A stretch of DNA of 64,000 nt from Doris montereyensis (taxonomy: Eukaryota > Mollusca > Gastropoda > Nudibranchia > Dorididae): the NCBI GenBank assembly GCA_037039925.1, contig JAXRKP010000316.1, forward strand, positions 122,501 to 186,500, given 5' to 3'. Under the pieces are notes generated by a model. That model was not told the DNA's origin. It worked only from the letters and a program-made list of their open reading frames with translations, and did no database searches. The position numbers were made by a program, and so were the translations under genes. Shown piece by piece: positions 1 through 11,905 of the stretch (position 1 is its first letter; every line of letters starts with the position of its first letter).

Positions 1-850
1 TTTCTGATCATGTAGATGGCATAAGAAGCAGCATTAAGGAAAATGAAGATAAACCGATAGGAATTAACGGAGATGAAAAATATATACTTTAAAAAGTATA
101 TATATTAAACAAAGCCTGTGGAGTGGTCAATATACATAATGTGTCCTGATAATGTGTTCTGATGAACTTCCGGGTATATTTTCTAAAATATCTAATTTAT
201 CGCTGTCGTTAAATGAAATACCGAATGTTTAGAGAATATCTCAAATTTCACATGTTCCAAAATGCAGTAATGAATATGAATTGTTTAAGACCAGTGGCAT
301 CAACAACTATTGATGAAATGTCTTGAGAGGATTGTGTTAATAACAATTTTAATTACAAGTGGACCTTTCCTTGACCGACACCAATCTGTCTATGATTCTA
401 AAAGGGGCGTTGACGATACAATTCTCTATTTTACAATTAATATATATGATCTTCTTGATACTCCATAAAGGTATGCCTGAACTCTTTTCGATGATGTTTG
501 AAGAACTTTTGCATATAATACAGCCACGCACATGTCCTATTTCCTGAATTATTAGATATGGGTTCGGGCAAAAGTGTAACTTAGATTCTCTGACCAGCAG
601 AAGCCAATTTGTTAGATTGAAATTAAATGGTGATATTTATGACTCGTCAATAATTATCTGTTCGGAACTAGACTTAATTAATGAGGGTTAAGAGATCAAA
701 GGATTTGTAAAATGCCATGATATTTTGCTCTCTCAACTTTTTTTGTCTTTTATAATAGATCTACTCTCAATATGGGTGTTTTTTTGCCTTCCTGAAATTA
801 AAAATAATTTACTTTCTTTTCTTAACATTAATTATTATTTAGATGTATGA
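1..850. other. Upstream intron, no gene recognised
   Basis: AT-rich sequence. I found no dynein exon here. A perfect palindrome, tatatacttt/aaagtatata, lies at about 84-107. Two short open frames around 349-547 on both strands match nothing I know. Confidence 0.5.
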
Positions 851-851
851 T

Positions 852-1026
<175 letters not shown>

Positions 1027-1276
1027 TATTTCAAATCACAATTTATTTACTCACTTACTTCTATATCTTACCCCCAAGACCAATACATTCATGATTAATA
1101 TAGAGTTGAATTTGGTTTGATTCAAGTACATTTTTATTATATTTGTAAAGGGAAATGTGATAACACACGGATGTGTTCCTTTTGGGGATAAATGAAATAT
1201 GATTGAATTCAATTCAATTTTACATGAGTTTCATAATTACGTTATAGATATGATAAAGCATCAACTCTTGTTTCAG

Positions 1277-1337
1277 AGGGCAAACTGGTGTAAAACCTTT
1301 CTTCATAATTGACATCGAACTGGCTATTCCAGATGTG
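1277..1337 (+). CDS. DNAH8: Dynein heavy chain, fragment exon 1 (tail)
   Basis: Acceptor tttcag ends at 1276 and donor gtaagt starts at 1338. The exon takes one base to finish a codon and then reads GQTGVKPFFIIDIELAIPDV, ending in phase 0. The I-P-x-V stretch is the conserved strand ahead of the P-S-L-x-x-I-Q helix in the dynein tail, and exon 2 continues it exactly. A CT microsatellite starts about 30 bases after the donor. The exon is short, so the call rests on the join to exon 2 and on phase. Confidence 0.7.
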
Positions 1338-1368
1338 GTAAGTATATACACTTCTCTACCTCCTCAAT

Positions 1369-1524
<156 letters not shown>

Positions 1525-1879
1525 GTCTCCCTCTTTCTCTTCTGTCACGCACCTCTCTGTGTATCTTTATCAGTGTCTTTCTGTCTATATGTCCTTCAAT
1601 CTCTGTCTCGTCAGGTTCTTTTCCTTCTTGTCTCCTCCTCTTCTCTCTATTTATCCTCCTTCTACATCCCCTTCTTGCTCGTGTTCAGAAGTGAGTGCTT
1701 GGCAGGCAGTGCCGGTAGATCTACTTTCTTTCTGTCATTGCTTGACATTTTAGTCAGCCTTCTGTTTCCTCTTTCTTCACGCTCAGGGTGAATACGGTAA
1801 ATTAAAAATGATTCCACTCATCTTCACATCTAATATAATAAAGACAAGAAACAAAGTTATTTCTTTTCAGGGTCACGCC

Positions 1880-2745
1880 TGATGGCCATATCCAGCGATC
1901 AATCCAGTCAAGGGGTTCAAGGTAAGGAAAACTGATTCTGATTGTACCTGTAGTTATGGCCATATCAAGTGATCAATCCAGTCAAGGGGTTCAAGGTAGG
2001 AAAACTGATTCTGGTTGTACCTGTAGTTATGGCCATATCAGAAGATCAATCCAGTGGGGGTTCAAGGTAAGGAAAACTGATTCTGATTGTACCTGTAGTT
2101 ATGGCCTATCAGGCGATCAATCCAGTCAAGCCTTCAAGGTAAGGAAAACTGATTCTGGTTGTACTTGTAGTTATGGTTATGGTGAATCCAGTGATCAATC
2201 CAGTCAAGGGTTCAAGGTAAGGAAAAGATTCTGGTTGTACCTGTAGTTATGGCCATATCCAGCGATCAATCCAGTCAAGGGGTTCAGGGTAAGGAAAACT
2301 GATTCTGATTGTACTTGTAGTTATGGCCATATCAGGCGATAAATTTAGATAAGGGGTTCAGGGTAAGAAAAGCTTTGTACTGATAGTAGTTATGACCATA
2401 TCAAGCAATCAATGCAGGCAAGGGGTTCATGGTAAGAAAAGCTGGTACTGATTGTAGTTATGGCAATATCAAGTGATCAATCCGGACAAGGGGTTCAGGG
2501 TAAGAAATTATGATATTGATTGTACTTGTAGTTATGGCCATATCAAGCGATCAATTCAGATAAGGGGTTCACGGTAAGGAAAGCTTTGTACTGAAAGTAG
2601 TTATGGCCGTATCAAACGATTTATCCAGACAAGGGGTTCAGGGTAAGAAAATCTGATACTGATTGTACTTGTAGTTATGGCCATATCAAACGATTTATCC
2701 AGGCAAGGGTTCACGGTAAGAAAAGCTGATACTTGTAGTTGTGGC
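1880..2745 (+). repeat. Minisatellite, about 72-bp unit, 12 copies, donor-like
   Basis: Units repeat atggccatatcaagcgatca, atccagtcaaggggttcaag and then gtaaggaaaa, followed by ctgattgtacctgtagtt. Nearly every unit holds gttcaaggtaagg or gttcagggtaag, a good 5' splice site consensus. No seed exon was identified. Confidence 0.92.
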
Positions 2746-3465
2746 CAATCTAGGTTATTTCATAGCATCAGTCGTATCATTATCTCAATAACGTCTACTT
2801 TCGTCTTAGGTGCAACACTTCTCTCCTTCTTTTGTTTTTGCTTTTCGCTTTGGTGTCGAGTTGGTCTTCGCGAATTTGACATATATTTCACCACTACCGA
2901 ATGTCTTTCTATAAAACAGATTGTCACTCCCTCTAACAAATCTCGCCACGTCAATGACCCAAAGAATATTACTGTTGTGAAGTCACGAATTGTCTTAAAG
3001 AATGCATGGAAAGATGATGACACATCTTTTTCCTTCCTGTCGATTATGGCTTCGTGCCACACAACAGCAACGTTCTTGTCCGCTTTCCCAGTTAGCTGAA
3101 CATTTTATTGAAAACAAGACGGGGGGGGGGGGGGTATTTTCAGCAGTAAGATAACTTGCTGGAGGTCAGCTCAACCAAATTTCTAATGCCACGAATCACA
3201 TCTATTATCATCTGAGTCGCTTGAATTTGCAGTCTGCAGAAAGAAAAAAACAAGTTCAGGAAAATGCAGTCGTCCCCACATCAGTTTTGTTTTGAGAAAT
3301 TTTTTTTTCAAAGTTCCCCCATGTAATGATGCCAGTCAAACCGATACTGGGTCGCCGAGATCGCTCTTTGTGTTTTACTCTTTGTTGGTGTTTTCATTGA
3401 TTTAATTAAGGAAATTAATCTGGGATTTTTACTTAACCTCATTGGACTGGAGGTCTAGTTGAATC
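2746..3465. other. Intron sequence, nothing recognised
   Basis: Contains open frames on both strands over 2760-3099, a G14 tract at 3121-3134 and A/T runs. No known family or splice-bounded exon was recognised. Confidence 0.5.
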
Positions 3466-3695
3466 TAAGTTTTATAGCAAAAGATGTTTATTCTGTTCTA
3501 CAAAACTTTATTCGATTTTCTATGTTCTAGGCAGCAATATTTTTATATCTCTGTTCTATCCAACTTTGTTCTTATCTCTACGTTCTAAAAAAACTGTATT
3601 TTTAGATATCTATGTTCTACAAAACTTTATCCTTAGCTCTATGTTCTGCCAAACTTTGATATTAGCTCTATGTTCTGCAAAAACTGTATCTTATC
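3466..3695 (+). repeat. Minisatellite, about 30-bp unit, interrupted by a LINE
   Basis: Units of tctctatgttctacaaaact, then ttatcctta, about eight copies. The array resumes at 4779-4885 (ctaccaactttatttttatc), on the other side of the LINE at 3706-4778. Confidence 0.85.
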
Positions 3696-3705
3696 TCTAA
3701 GATCT

Positions 3706-4778
3706 TTCTCTTTCTTTCTTCATCAGCTCCCTTCTACCTTCCGGGGTATGGGTTTTTAGATGCCCGAAATGATCTTTCTCTAGGCTGCCCTGTTCTGACA
3801 TTTTCTGTTTCCTTCCGTGAAAGTTACATTTCTTTGCGTTAATGCCTCTTTTATATCTTCTTCCCACTTTCTCCGAGGTGTGCCTTTTGGTCTTTTACCT
3901 TTGAGTTTTAGCACTGTATACTGATTTAGCTATTCTATCATCTTTCATTCTGTTAACATGCCCAAACCATCTCAGTTCTATCTTAGTTTTTATGCTATCT
4001 GCTTTGATTTGATCTCTTATTGTTGTATTTCTGATTTTGTCTCTTCTAGTTTTCTCTACTACTCTTCTTAGATATTTCATTTCGGCTGCCTGCACTCTCC
4101 TGTATTACCTACTGTCTAAGGTCCAGGCGTCACTGCCATAAAGGAGAGCAGGACAATAAACAGTGTTGTATGCTGTCATTTTGGTTTTTGTTGACAATTC
4201 TTGTTTACCTAAAAATGCCTTTCCTAGATGGTCATATATTGCACTTGTCATTTGGATTCTCTGGCTGATTTCTTCTCTTAGTTTTCCCTCTCAGTTAATC
4301 ATTACTCCTAAGTAATTGTAGCTTTGAACTTGTTCTAAATTTTCCCTGCCTAATTTCCATTTTTTCAGCTAATTCTAACTACTTTCCATTAATTGCCCTA
4401 ACATTCCATGTTCCAAAACATCACAGCACGTGTTCTGTTCCAGAGTCGTCTTCCAAAGTTCAAGCCGGGTATATCATTGTACATATTACTTTGAATCAGG
4501 TTGTTTGGGATAAGCAGGGATTAGCCCACTGTACCCTAGGTAGATGGTGGGGCTGGCACCTTGAGGCCCCATACCGGGCCTTGTTATTTTCTGTCAGGGT
4601 TAACTCCCTTAGCCTGTAGTCATTCAAGACCAGCCTGTAAAGTAGCAGGTTGTTTTCTGTCAAGGTTAACTCCCTTAGCCTTTGGTCAGCCAAGACCCGC
4701 CTGCAAGGCAGCAGAAGACTCGTGGAGGGCGGGGTCATCTACTCCCCCCGTACAGGTGCTTACCTGTCTACTGCTCGG
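3706..4778 (-). mobile_element. Non-LTR retrotransposon, internally deleted, with 10-bp target duplication
   Basis: Minus-strand LINE of the endonuclease/reverse-transcriptase type. Read 5' to 3', it has two short monomers encoding R-L-R-E-L-T-L-T-E-N-N, then GTWNVRAINGK (endonuclease start), then jumps to the RT C-terminus with [20 protein letters not shown] and RWFGHVNRM. Most of the endonuclease and RT is missing. The 3' end is GA-rich. Identical tctaagatct copies flank it (3696-3705 and 4779-4788). Confidence 0.9.
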
Positions 4779-4961
4779 TCTAAGATCTACCAACTTTATT
4801 TTTATCTCTATATTCTAGAGGAAAAATTATCCTCAACTCTTTGTTCTATCAAACTACATTCTTCTCTCTTTGCACTCTCAAATTTTATTGTTATTATTAT
4901 TATGTCACTCATCATGATTCACACTGGTGATATGGGCATGCTAAATGTGTTCCACGGACAG

Positions 4962-5123
4962 ATCACCAATCCTAAAATCGAGTTACTCGGAACGACCTTG
5001 AGCAAAGCGGTCATGCTGTTGCTGGAGGTGTGCAAAAAAATTGAAATTTGGGACAACCCAAACCCGGTGATTTTCAGAAGTTAGGGGTCAAGATGGCCGA
5101 CAAACTAGAACACGGGAGTGATA
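4962..5123 (+). CDS. DNAH8: Dynein heavy chain, fragment exon 2 (tail), probable frameshift
   Basis: The acceptor ggacag ends at 4961 and a strong donor gtaagt starts at 5124. The exon begins ITNPKIELLGTTLSKAVMLL and goes on EVCKKIEIW, matching the tail helix after exon 1 in spacing and key residues. After the tryptophan the frame must change: the 162-base exon should leave one base over, because exon 3 needs two, so it carries one base too many or lacks two. The likely site is the C/A-rich run near 5050-5065, after which the frame reads GDFQKLGVKMADKLEHGSD. The start is firm; the second half is less so. Confidence 0.75.
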
Positions 5124-5169
5124 GTAAGTATTCAGTGTCTTGCAGGTTGGTTGCTAATGACTCATTTGT

Positions 5170-5495
5170 TAGTTTGCCAAGTAGTAGGATTACCACACAT
5201 AACTGTTTTAAGTAGTTTTTCATTAAGATTACCACACATAACTGTTCGCCAAGTAGTAAGTAGTTAGTTTCATTAAGATTACCACACATAACTGTTAGCC
5301 AAGTAGTATTTAGTTTCATTAAGATTACCACACATAACTGTTAGCCAAGTAGTATTTAGTTTCATTAGATTAAGTATTTAGTTTCATTACCACACATAAC
5401 TGTTGCCAAGTAGTAGTTAGTTTCATTAAGATTACCACACATAACTGTTCGCCAAGTAGTAAGTATTTAGTTTCATTAAGATTACCACATATATT
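5170..5495 (+). repeat. Minisatellite, about 55-bp unit, next to exon 2
   Basis: Seven or so units of agtttcattaagattaccac, then acataactgttcgccaagta, then gtaagtatt. The tagtaagtatt element equals the real exon 2 donor sequence, about 50 bases upstream. Confidence 0.88.
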
Positions 5496-5559
5496 TCTTG
5501 GTAATGGAGAAAGTATCTAATGCCATTACGATCATTAAAATGAATTGTTAGCAAAGTCG

Positions 5560-6040
5560 ATTCTAAAATAAATGATAATGAATTTATACATTACATGAAG
5601 CAGTATTGTGATCAGTTTTTCTCAAAAGATTTTTTGTTTATTGTCCACATGTCTAAATTATTTCAAAACATTCACCACTTGTCCGCCATCAGGATTTGCA
5701 CATAGTCTGATACGACGAGTGAAGTTAGACACTGCGTCCTCACACGGTTTTGGAATGATTGCTCTCAAGTTTTGTACAATCGTTGGTTTCAGCTGATTGA
5801 GAGTTTGACCTGAACTTTGGTCTTTTAGATCGCCTTATAGAAATCAAATCCAGGAAATGAAGTTGGGATTGTGAGGGGCCATTTGGTGTTGAGTCAATCG
5901 GCGGATGACGCGGGTATCAAAATGACTTTTGATCCAGGCTCGAATTCATTCTACAGTACACGTGGCTGTTCCATCTTGCATACACCTGTTTGTCTCTCCT
6001 CCTCTCGACACCACAAAACAGTCCAAAAGATCACCACCAT
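5560..6040 (-). pseudogene. DDE transposase remnant (Tc1/mariner superfamily)
   Basis: Minus-strand translation with stops gives F-L-x-G-D-L-K-D and later TLNQLKPTIVQNLRAIIPKP, then NFTRRIRLCANPDGGQVVNV. This is the C-terminal pattern (F-L-W-G-x-L-K-D ... L-K-x-x-I ... G-G-H) of mariner-like transposases. Stops and frame changes show it is dead. Confidence 0.6.
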
Positions 6041-7200
6041 TTGAAAGCATCCCACTATGTCTTTTTAACATGGAGGTTTCTTTTAATAACTTTCTTCTGC
6101 ACTTCAAATACGAAGTTAATGTAATAGTAGTAGAAATGCATCGCAGTCAATACAGACGGTTATCTTATACTGTATATTCTGACTTAATGCTAGTCCTAAA
6201 GAATCTCAGTGTTGATAATTTGTGCTGTAGTGTCTCTCCATGTGTATAGACCATGTGCTAGAGTCTTCAAAAGTAAGTAGGTCTCTTCCTGTTTTCAGTT
6301 GTCCTGGGATATTTATGGTTGTATCTTCTCCATTTGAGTTTCGGTGTTCCCGGGGCAAGGTGTTAATGTATTTTTGTAGTATTGTAAGTTGTGGTTGAGT
6401 GACGTTGGCAATGATGTCGGTATTCTTCCTTTGTATTTCGGGTGGCCCTGTTTTACCCAATGTAATTATGGGATCCCCGATCGCCGACGAATTAATCCGC
6501 AGGACTCACAACTGACCCCGTAGCCACCCTAGGCCATAAGCAATTTTGTTGCCGTTTCAAGGGCTCTCTCGAAGCTCAAACGACCCATGTCCTATCTTGA
6601 AGAAGAAAAAAACGATATAGCAACACCCCACCCCACCCCCTTTTCTTTTGTTAAGCAGCCCAGAGGAAATATTCAGATTTGAGTAAAGCCCGTTTTTTGA
6701 TCTGGTTACAATCTGTTTGCCTGTCTTGGCAAGTAGACAGCTGCCGATACTACACCATTGTAGCACAGTTACTTATAGTTATGAAGGGATTCCCCAAGTG
6801 AAGGAAACCCTATGATGTAATCTATCTTAGCGTGTATTAAGCCCTATCAAGTTTGTGACATAATCGTTTTAGTGTGTCCTAGTATCGATTCGTTTATTTC
6901 CAGAAATAAAAAGTTTTGTTTTGAATTGTGTAGTATCGTATTGAAGTCTCTCGGACCGGTTTGGATGTTGTAGAAATTTCCGTTTCTGGAAGAGTTTTGG
7001 TTTTGAGTATAAATAGGGCAGTTATCTATGATTGAAGGGGGGGGAGAGAAACAGAGATTATGTACCAGAAAAAGTGTTGATTCCACCTTCGTTGTACCAG
7101 CATTGTGAATTTGCTGCACCTCATTGATTGATTGTCGACTGTGCATATGCGTATAACAAATAGCCTTGTTATAATTATTATCGAGTCTTGGTGTTACTAG
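6041..7200. other. Intron sequence, no gene recognised
   Basis: Minus-strand open frames at about 6206-6460 and 6847-7146 have no recognised relatives. They may be old transposon pieces. No splice-bounded exon was found. Confidence 0.4.
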
Positions 7201-7257
7201 ATGGTGTCTATGTCAACATCTAGATTTAGAGCGCATTGCGTTGCTCCATTCATACCA

Positions 7258-7284
7258 TCATCGTCGTTATCGTCATCGTCATCG

Positions 7285-7322
<38 letters not shown>

Positions 7323-7358
7323 GTCGTCATCATCATCATCGTCATCATCGTCATCTTT

Positions 7359-7391
<33 letters not shown>

Positions 7392-7397
7392 TCATCA
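7258..7397. repeat. (TCA)n trinucleotide repeat
   Basis: Imperfect TCA/TCG run of about 140 bases. Confidence 0.97.
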
Positions 7398-7599
7398 TTA
7401 TGCCCTGTCAGCCTCCGTAGGGCATGGGCTACCAACAGGAGTTCTCCAGTGACGTTTACCACCATTCGTTTGTTTTTGTCTAATGTTATATCGACACGAA
7501 CTAGGAAGGCTATATATAGACCAACTAATGAAAGGCTCTCACAACGCCAGAATGTCATCAACGAACATGCCGCAAATTATTATTATTATTATAGAACAG

Positions 7600-7815
7600 A
7601 AAACGTAATGCTTCCTGTTGGCGATTCTGGTGGACTCATGATTGTGAGGTCCTAGTTTCAAATCCTGCCAAATACTAGATTCGACCCTCTTCCTTGGGAA
7701 AGACCCGTAACAAACATTTCGATCCAGATGAAAATGAGTACCAGTACAGTACTACGAGGTGGTTCTACTGCACGCGATAAACACTGGGGCAAGCTGCGGC
7801 TTGGTGGCTTGTGAA
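7600..7815 (+). mobile_element. tRNA-derived SINE copy
   Basis: A box-B-like gtttcaaatcc at about 7658 is followed by the usual body (cttgggaaagac, then gatgaaaatgagtacc). This arrangement is typical of tRNA-derived SINEs in marine invertebrates. Confidence 0.65.
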
Positions 7816-7878
7816 ACTTTGATTCTATGTTTTTAGTAATATATATCATGATGCCTAATTTGATTATTTATTGTCTAG

Positions 7879-8051
7879 CTCTGGTGTTGAAGAAGAACGT
7901 TCACAAACTGATTACCGATAACAAGGACATTATAAAGTATGTGAATATTGGCTCTGTCATTTTGAACATTGGCGAGAACGTCAAGAAAAAGATGAAAGTG
8001 TTCTCCAAGTTCTCGTTTTTATGGTCTGAGGATCTTAACACTGTCATTCAG
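7879..8051 (+). CDS. DNAH8: Dynein heavy chain, fragment exon 3 (tail)
   Basis: Acceptor attgtctag ends at 7878 and donor gtaaga starts at 8052. Two bases finish a codon, then the exon reads LVLKKNVHKLITDNKDIIKY and later FSKFSFLWSEDLNTVIQ, ending in phase 0. This is the helical tail segment with the F-x-F-L-W motif typical of axonemal dynein heavy chains. No indel is seen. Confidence 0.9.
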
Positions 8052-8270
8052 GTAAGACTTGCTTATATGTAGTTGAGTTTTCACTGAGAAACTTCCAGTC
8101 CATTGTGTAGTCGTTGACTTAATAAGTTTGTACCCGTTATTTTCAGTCAAGTCAGTTATTTTAATAGTTTATGGTCCTATACCTGTCTGTCTGCCTGTCC
8201 GTCTGTTTCTCTGTTTGTCAGTTAGTTTGTCTGTTTTTTGTCTTTTGTCTGCTTGTCTGTCTTCTGTCTT

Positions 8271-8420
<150 letters not shown>

Positions 8421-8426
8421 CTCTCT

Positions 8427-8700
8427 GGGTTCTCGAGCCCCACTCAAAGGTTGAATAATTTCTCTCGATTGTTTTTAAGCTCTCTCTCCCCCTCTCTTTG
8501 GCCCTAGTCCAGATAGGTGGATCGACGCCTAGTCTCTGAGACAGACGATAGTGGGTTCGAACCCCACCAAAAGTTGAATAATTTTGTTAACAAGGCAATT
8601 GTTTTTAAAATAAAATTCTGCCAACCCCCTCCCCCCCCTTGGCCCTAGTCCAGATAGGTGGATCGACGTCTTAGTCCCATGGGTCCCAGACGTTAAAAGG
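8427..8700. repeat. Short tandem duplication with a tRNA box-B-like motif
   Basis: The block gttgaataattt, then ggccctagtccagatagg and tggatcgacg, occurs twice (about 8450 and 8570 onward). Between the copies gtgggttcgaacccc at about 8550 resembles a SINE/tRNA B box. No cloverleaf can be drawn. Confidence 0.55.
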
Positions 8701-8799
8701 AGGCCTCCTTGTCCCGATAACAATCCTCCTACTTGTCCCTAAAGATCTCCTCCCTGTTAACTTAGATACAATCCTTGTCCCTAAAATAAAATAGAAAAT

Positions 8800-11069
8800 T
8801 CTGCCAACTTTTGTCTTAGATACTCCTCCTTGTCCCTATTGTCTTAGATACTGCCACTGTCTATTTGTCTTAGATATTCCTCCCTGTCCCTTTTGTCTTA
8901 GATACTCCTCCTCTGTCCCTATTGTTTTATATACTCCTCCTTGTCCCTATTGTCTTAGATACTCCTCCTTGTCCCTATTGTCTTAGATGCTCCTCCTTGT
9001 CCTTATTTTCTTAGATACTCCTCCTTGTCCCTATTGTTTTAGATACTCCTCCTTGTCCCTATTGTCTTAGATACTCCTCCTTGTCCCTATTGTCTTAGAT
9101 ACTCCTCCCTGTCCCTTTTGTCTTAGATACTCATCCCTGTCCCTTTTGTCTTAGATACTCCTCCTTGTCCCTATTGTCTTAGATACTCCTCCCCGTCCCT
9201 ATTGTTTTAGATACTCCTCCTTGTCCCTATTGTCTTAGATACTCCTCCCTGTCACTATTGTCTTAGATACTCCTCCCTGTCCCTATTGTCTTAGATACTC
9301 CTCCCCTTGTCCCTATTGTCTTAGATAGATACTCCTCCCTGTTCCTATTGTCTTAGATACTCCTCCTTGTCCCTATTGTCTTAGATACTCCTCCCTGTCC
9401 CTATTGTTTTAGATACTCCTCCCCGTCCCTATTGTCTTAGATACTCCTCCCTGTCCCTATTGTCTTAGATACTCCTCCCCGTCACTATTGTCTTAGATAC
9501 TCCTCCCTGTCCCTATTGTCTTAGATACTCCTTCCTGTCGCTATTGTCTTAGATACTCCTTCCCCGTCGCTTTTGTCTTAGATACTCCTCCCTGTCTCTT
9601 TTGTCTTAGATACTCCTCCCTGTCTCTATTGTCTTAGATACTCCTCCCCGTCGCTATTGTCTTAGATACTCCTCCCTGTCGCTATTGTCTTAGATACTCC
9701 TCCCTGTCCCTATTGTCTTAGATACTCCTCCCCGTCCCTATTGTCTTAGATACTCCTCCTTGTCCCTATTGTCTTAGATACTCCTCCTTGTCCCTATTGT
9801 TTTAGATACTCCTCCTTGTCCCTATTGTCTTAGATACTCCTCCCTGTCCCTATTGTCTTAGATACTCCTCCCTGTCCCTATTGTCTTAGATACTCCTCCC
9901 TGTCCCTATTGTCTTAGATACTCCTCCCTGTCCCTATTGTCTTAGATACTCCTCCCTGTCCCTATTGTCTTAGATACTCCTCCCTGTCCCTATTGTCTTA
10001 GATACTCCTCCCTGTCCCTATTGTTTTAGATACTCCTCCCTGTTCCTATTGTCTTAGATACTCCTCCTTGTCCCTATTGTTTTAGATACTCCTCCTTGTC
10101 CCTATTGTTTTAAATACTCCTCCTGTCCCTATTGTCTTAGAACTCCTCCTTGTCCCTATTGTCTTAGATACTCCTCCTTGTTCCTATTGTTTTAGATACT
10201 CCTCCCTGTTCCTATTGTCTTAGATACTCCTCCCCGTCCCTATTGTCTTAGATACTCCTTTCTGTCTCTTTTGTCTTAGATACTCGTCCCTGTCCCTATT
10301 GTCTTAGATACTCCTCCCTGTCCCTTTTTGTCTTAGATACTCTCCCTGTCCCTTTTGTTTTAGATACTCCTCCTTGTCCCTATTGTCTTATATACTCCTC
10401 CCTGTCCCTATTGTCTTAGATACTCCTCCCTGTCCCTATTGTCTTAGATACTCCTCCCTGTTCCTTTTGTTTTAGATACTCGTCCACTGTCCCTATTGTC
10501 TTAGATACTCCTCCCCGTCCCTATTGTCTTAGATACTCCTCCCTGTCCCTTTAGTCTTAGATACTCCTCCCTGTCTCATTTCTCTTAGATACTCCTCCTC
10601 GACCATTTGTTTTAGATACTCACCCCTGTCCCTTTTGTCTTAGATACTCCTCCCTGTCCCTTTTCTCTTAGATACTCCTCCTTGTCCCTATTGTCTTAGA
10701 TACTCCTCCTTGTCCCTTTTGTCTTAGATACTCCTCCCTATCCCTTTTGTCTTAGATACTCATCCCTGTCCGTTTTGTCTTAGATACTCCTCCTGTCCCT
10801 TTTGTCTTAGATACTCCTCCTGTCTCATTTGTCTTAGATACTCCTCCCTGTCTCTTTTGTCTTAGATACTCCTCCCTGTCTCATTTCTCTTAGATACTCC
10901 TTCCTGTCTCTTTTGTCTTAGATACTCCTTCCTGTCTCTTTTGTCTTAGATACTCCTTCCTGTCTCGTAGATTTTTGTCTTAGATACTCCTTCCTGTCTC
11001 TTTTGTCTTAGATACTCGTCCCCGACCATACTGTCTTAGATACTCCTTCCTGTCTCTTTTGTCTTAGAC
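8800..11069 (+). repeat. 28-bp minisatellite, about 80 copies
   Basis: Unit: ctcctccctgtccctattgt followed by cttagata. It is regular over 2.27 kb with point changes and rare indels. Each unit is a pyrimidine tract of about 20 bases ending in TTAG, the shape of a 3' splice site. It fills most of the intron between exons 3 and 4. Confidence 0.97.
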
Positions 11070-11442
11070 TTTTATAATGGAAAGCTGGACTAGAGTACGT
11101 AGATAAGTGGCTGGAAATTCCTGCTTGATGACTGCATGCATCGACGTTTGGTTATGGGGAAAGCCTCTAGCGACACTTTCACTCTGTTGGCCCAGGTGGG
11201 GACAGACAAATGTGTTGCTATCAGTAATAGGGTGGAGGTAACAGGTGCAACAGACCAGTGTGTCCTGTACAGACACGTGATCTGACACGACCAGTTCCAA
11301 GACATAGCTACACAATCTAGGATGAACGGTGTATCGATGCCACATGCTATCACCGTAAATCCGAGAGAAAAACCCACAAACTCGTAGCCAAGATCTGTTC
11401 GTCCTCGCATTATTGTTTCATTTCAATGACAGGAATTTTCAG

Positions 11443-11557
11443 CACAGAATCACTTTGTCCGACTTCAGAGAGAAAATTCTGTATTTCAAGCAAGTGGAAA
11501 CTGACGTGGCCAATTTGAAATCAATTATTAACATGGGGTCCGTGGCTCTGAACACAG
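11443..11557 (+). CDS. DNAH8: Dynein heavy chain, fragment exon 4 (tail)
   Basis: The acceptor aattttcag ends at 11442 and the donor gtacat starts at 11558. It reads HRITLSDFREKILYFKQVET and ends INMGSVALNT plus one base. A second AG at 11432 would give the wrong phase, so 11443 is chosen to match the phase-0 end of exon 3. The exon lies about 370 bases after a 2.3-kb array of acceptor-like 28-mers. Confidence 0.92.
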
Positions 11558-11654
11558 GTACATTTTCCTTCTTTCATGTTATTTTAGTAGAAGACAGGGA
11601 AAACCAGCACATTACTCAATGACTGCAAGATAGCTGAAGTAATAACATTTTAAA

Positions 11655-11905
11655 GATGATTTAATGTATCGGTGATTTTCTGGCAATATACTGGTCATGC
11701 TCTGGCAATATACTGGTCATGCTCTGGTAATATACTGGTGATTTACTGGTGATAAACTAATAATTTGACTGATAATTAACAGCTGGCGACATACTGGTGC
11801 ATACGGATGATATGCTTATAATTTATCAGTAAGTTACTGGTAATTTACTGGTGATAAACTGATGATATATTATTGATATAATGGAGATTTACAGGTAATT
11901 TACTT
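11655..11905 (+). repeat. Degenerate short repeat (ctggtaatatactggtgat)
   Basis: Diverged copies of about 18-22 bases with the core tactggt, about twelve times. Confidence 0.7.

Noticed and set aside
1877..1922. Possible extra dynein exon reading V-T-P-D-G-H-I-Q-R-S-I after exon 1
   Set aside because: It would not join exon 1 in phase, and exon 2 at 4962 continues exon 1 at exactly the family length. It is simply the first unit of the 72-bp array.
2760..3099. Coding exon in the overlapping frames on both strands
   Set aside because: No domain recognised, no matching splice phase, and the dynein sequence is already complete between exons 1 and 2.
8540..8590. tRNA gene (gtgggttcgaacccc)
   Set aside because: Only a B-box-like piece. 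No cloverleaf and no A box at the right distance.
8800..11069. CRISPR-like array
   Set aside because: The units are contiguous and there are no unique spacers. The context is an animal intron, so this is a minisatellite. The same holds for 23200-24115 and 59470-60545.
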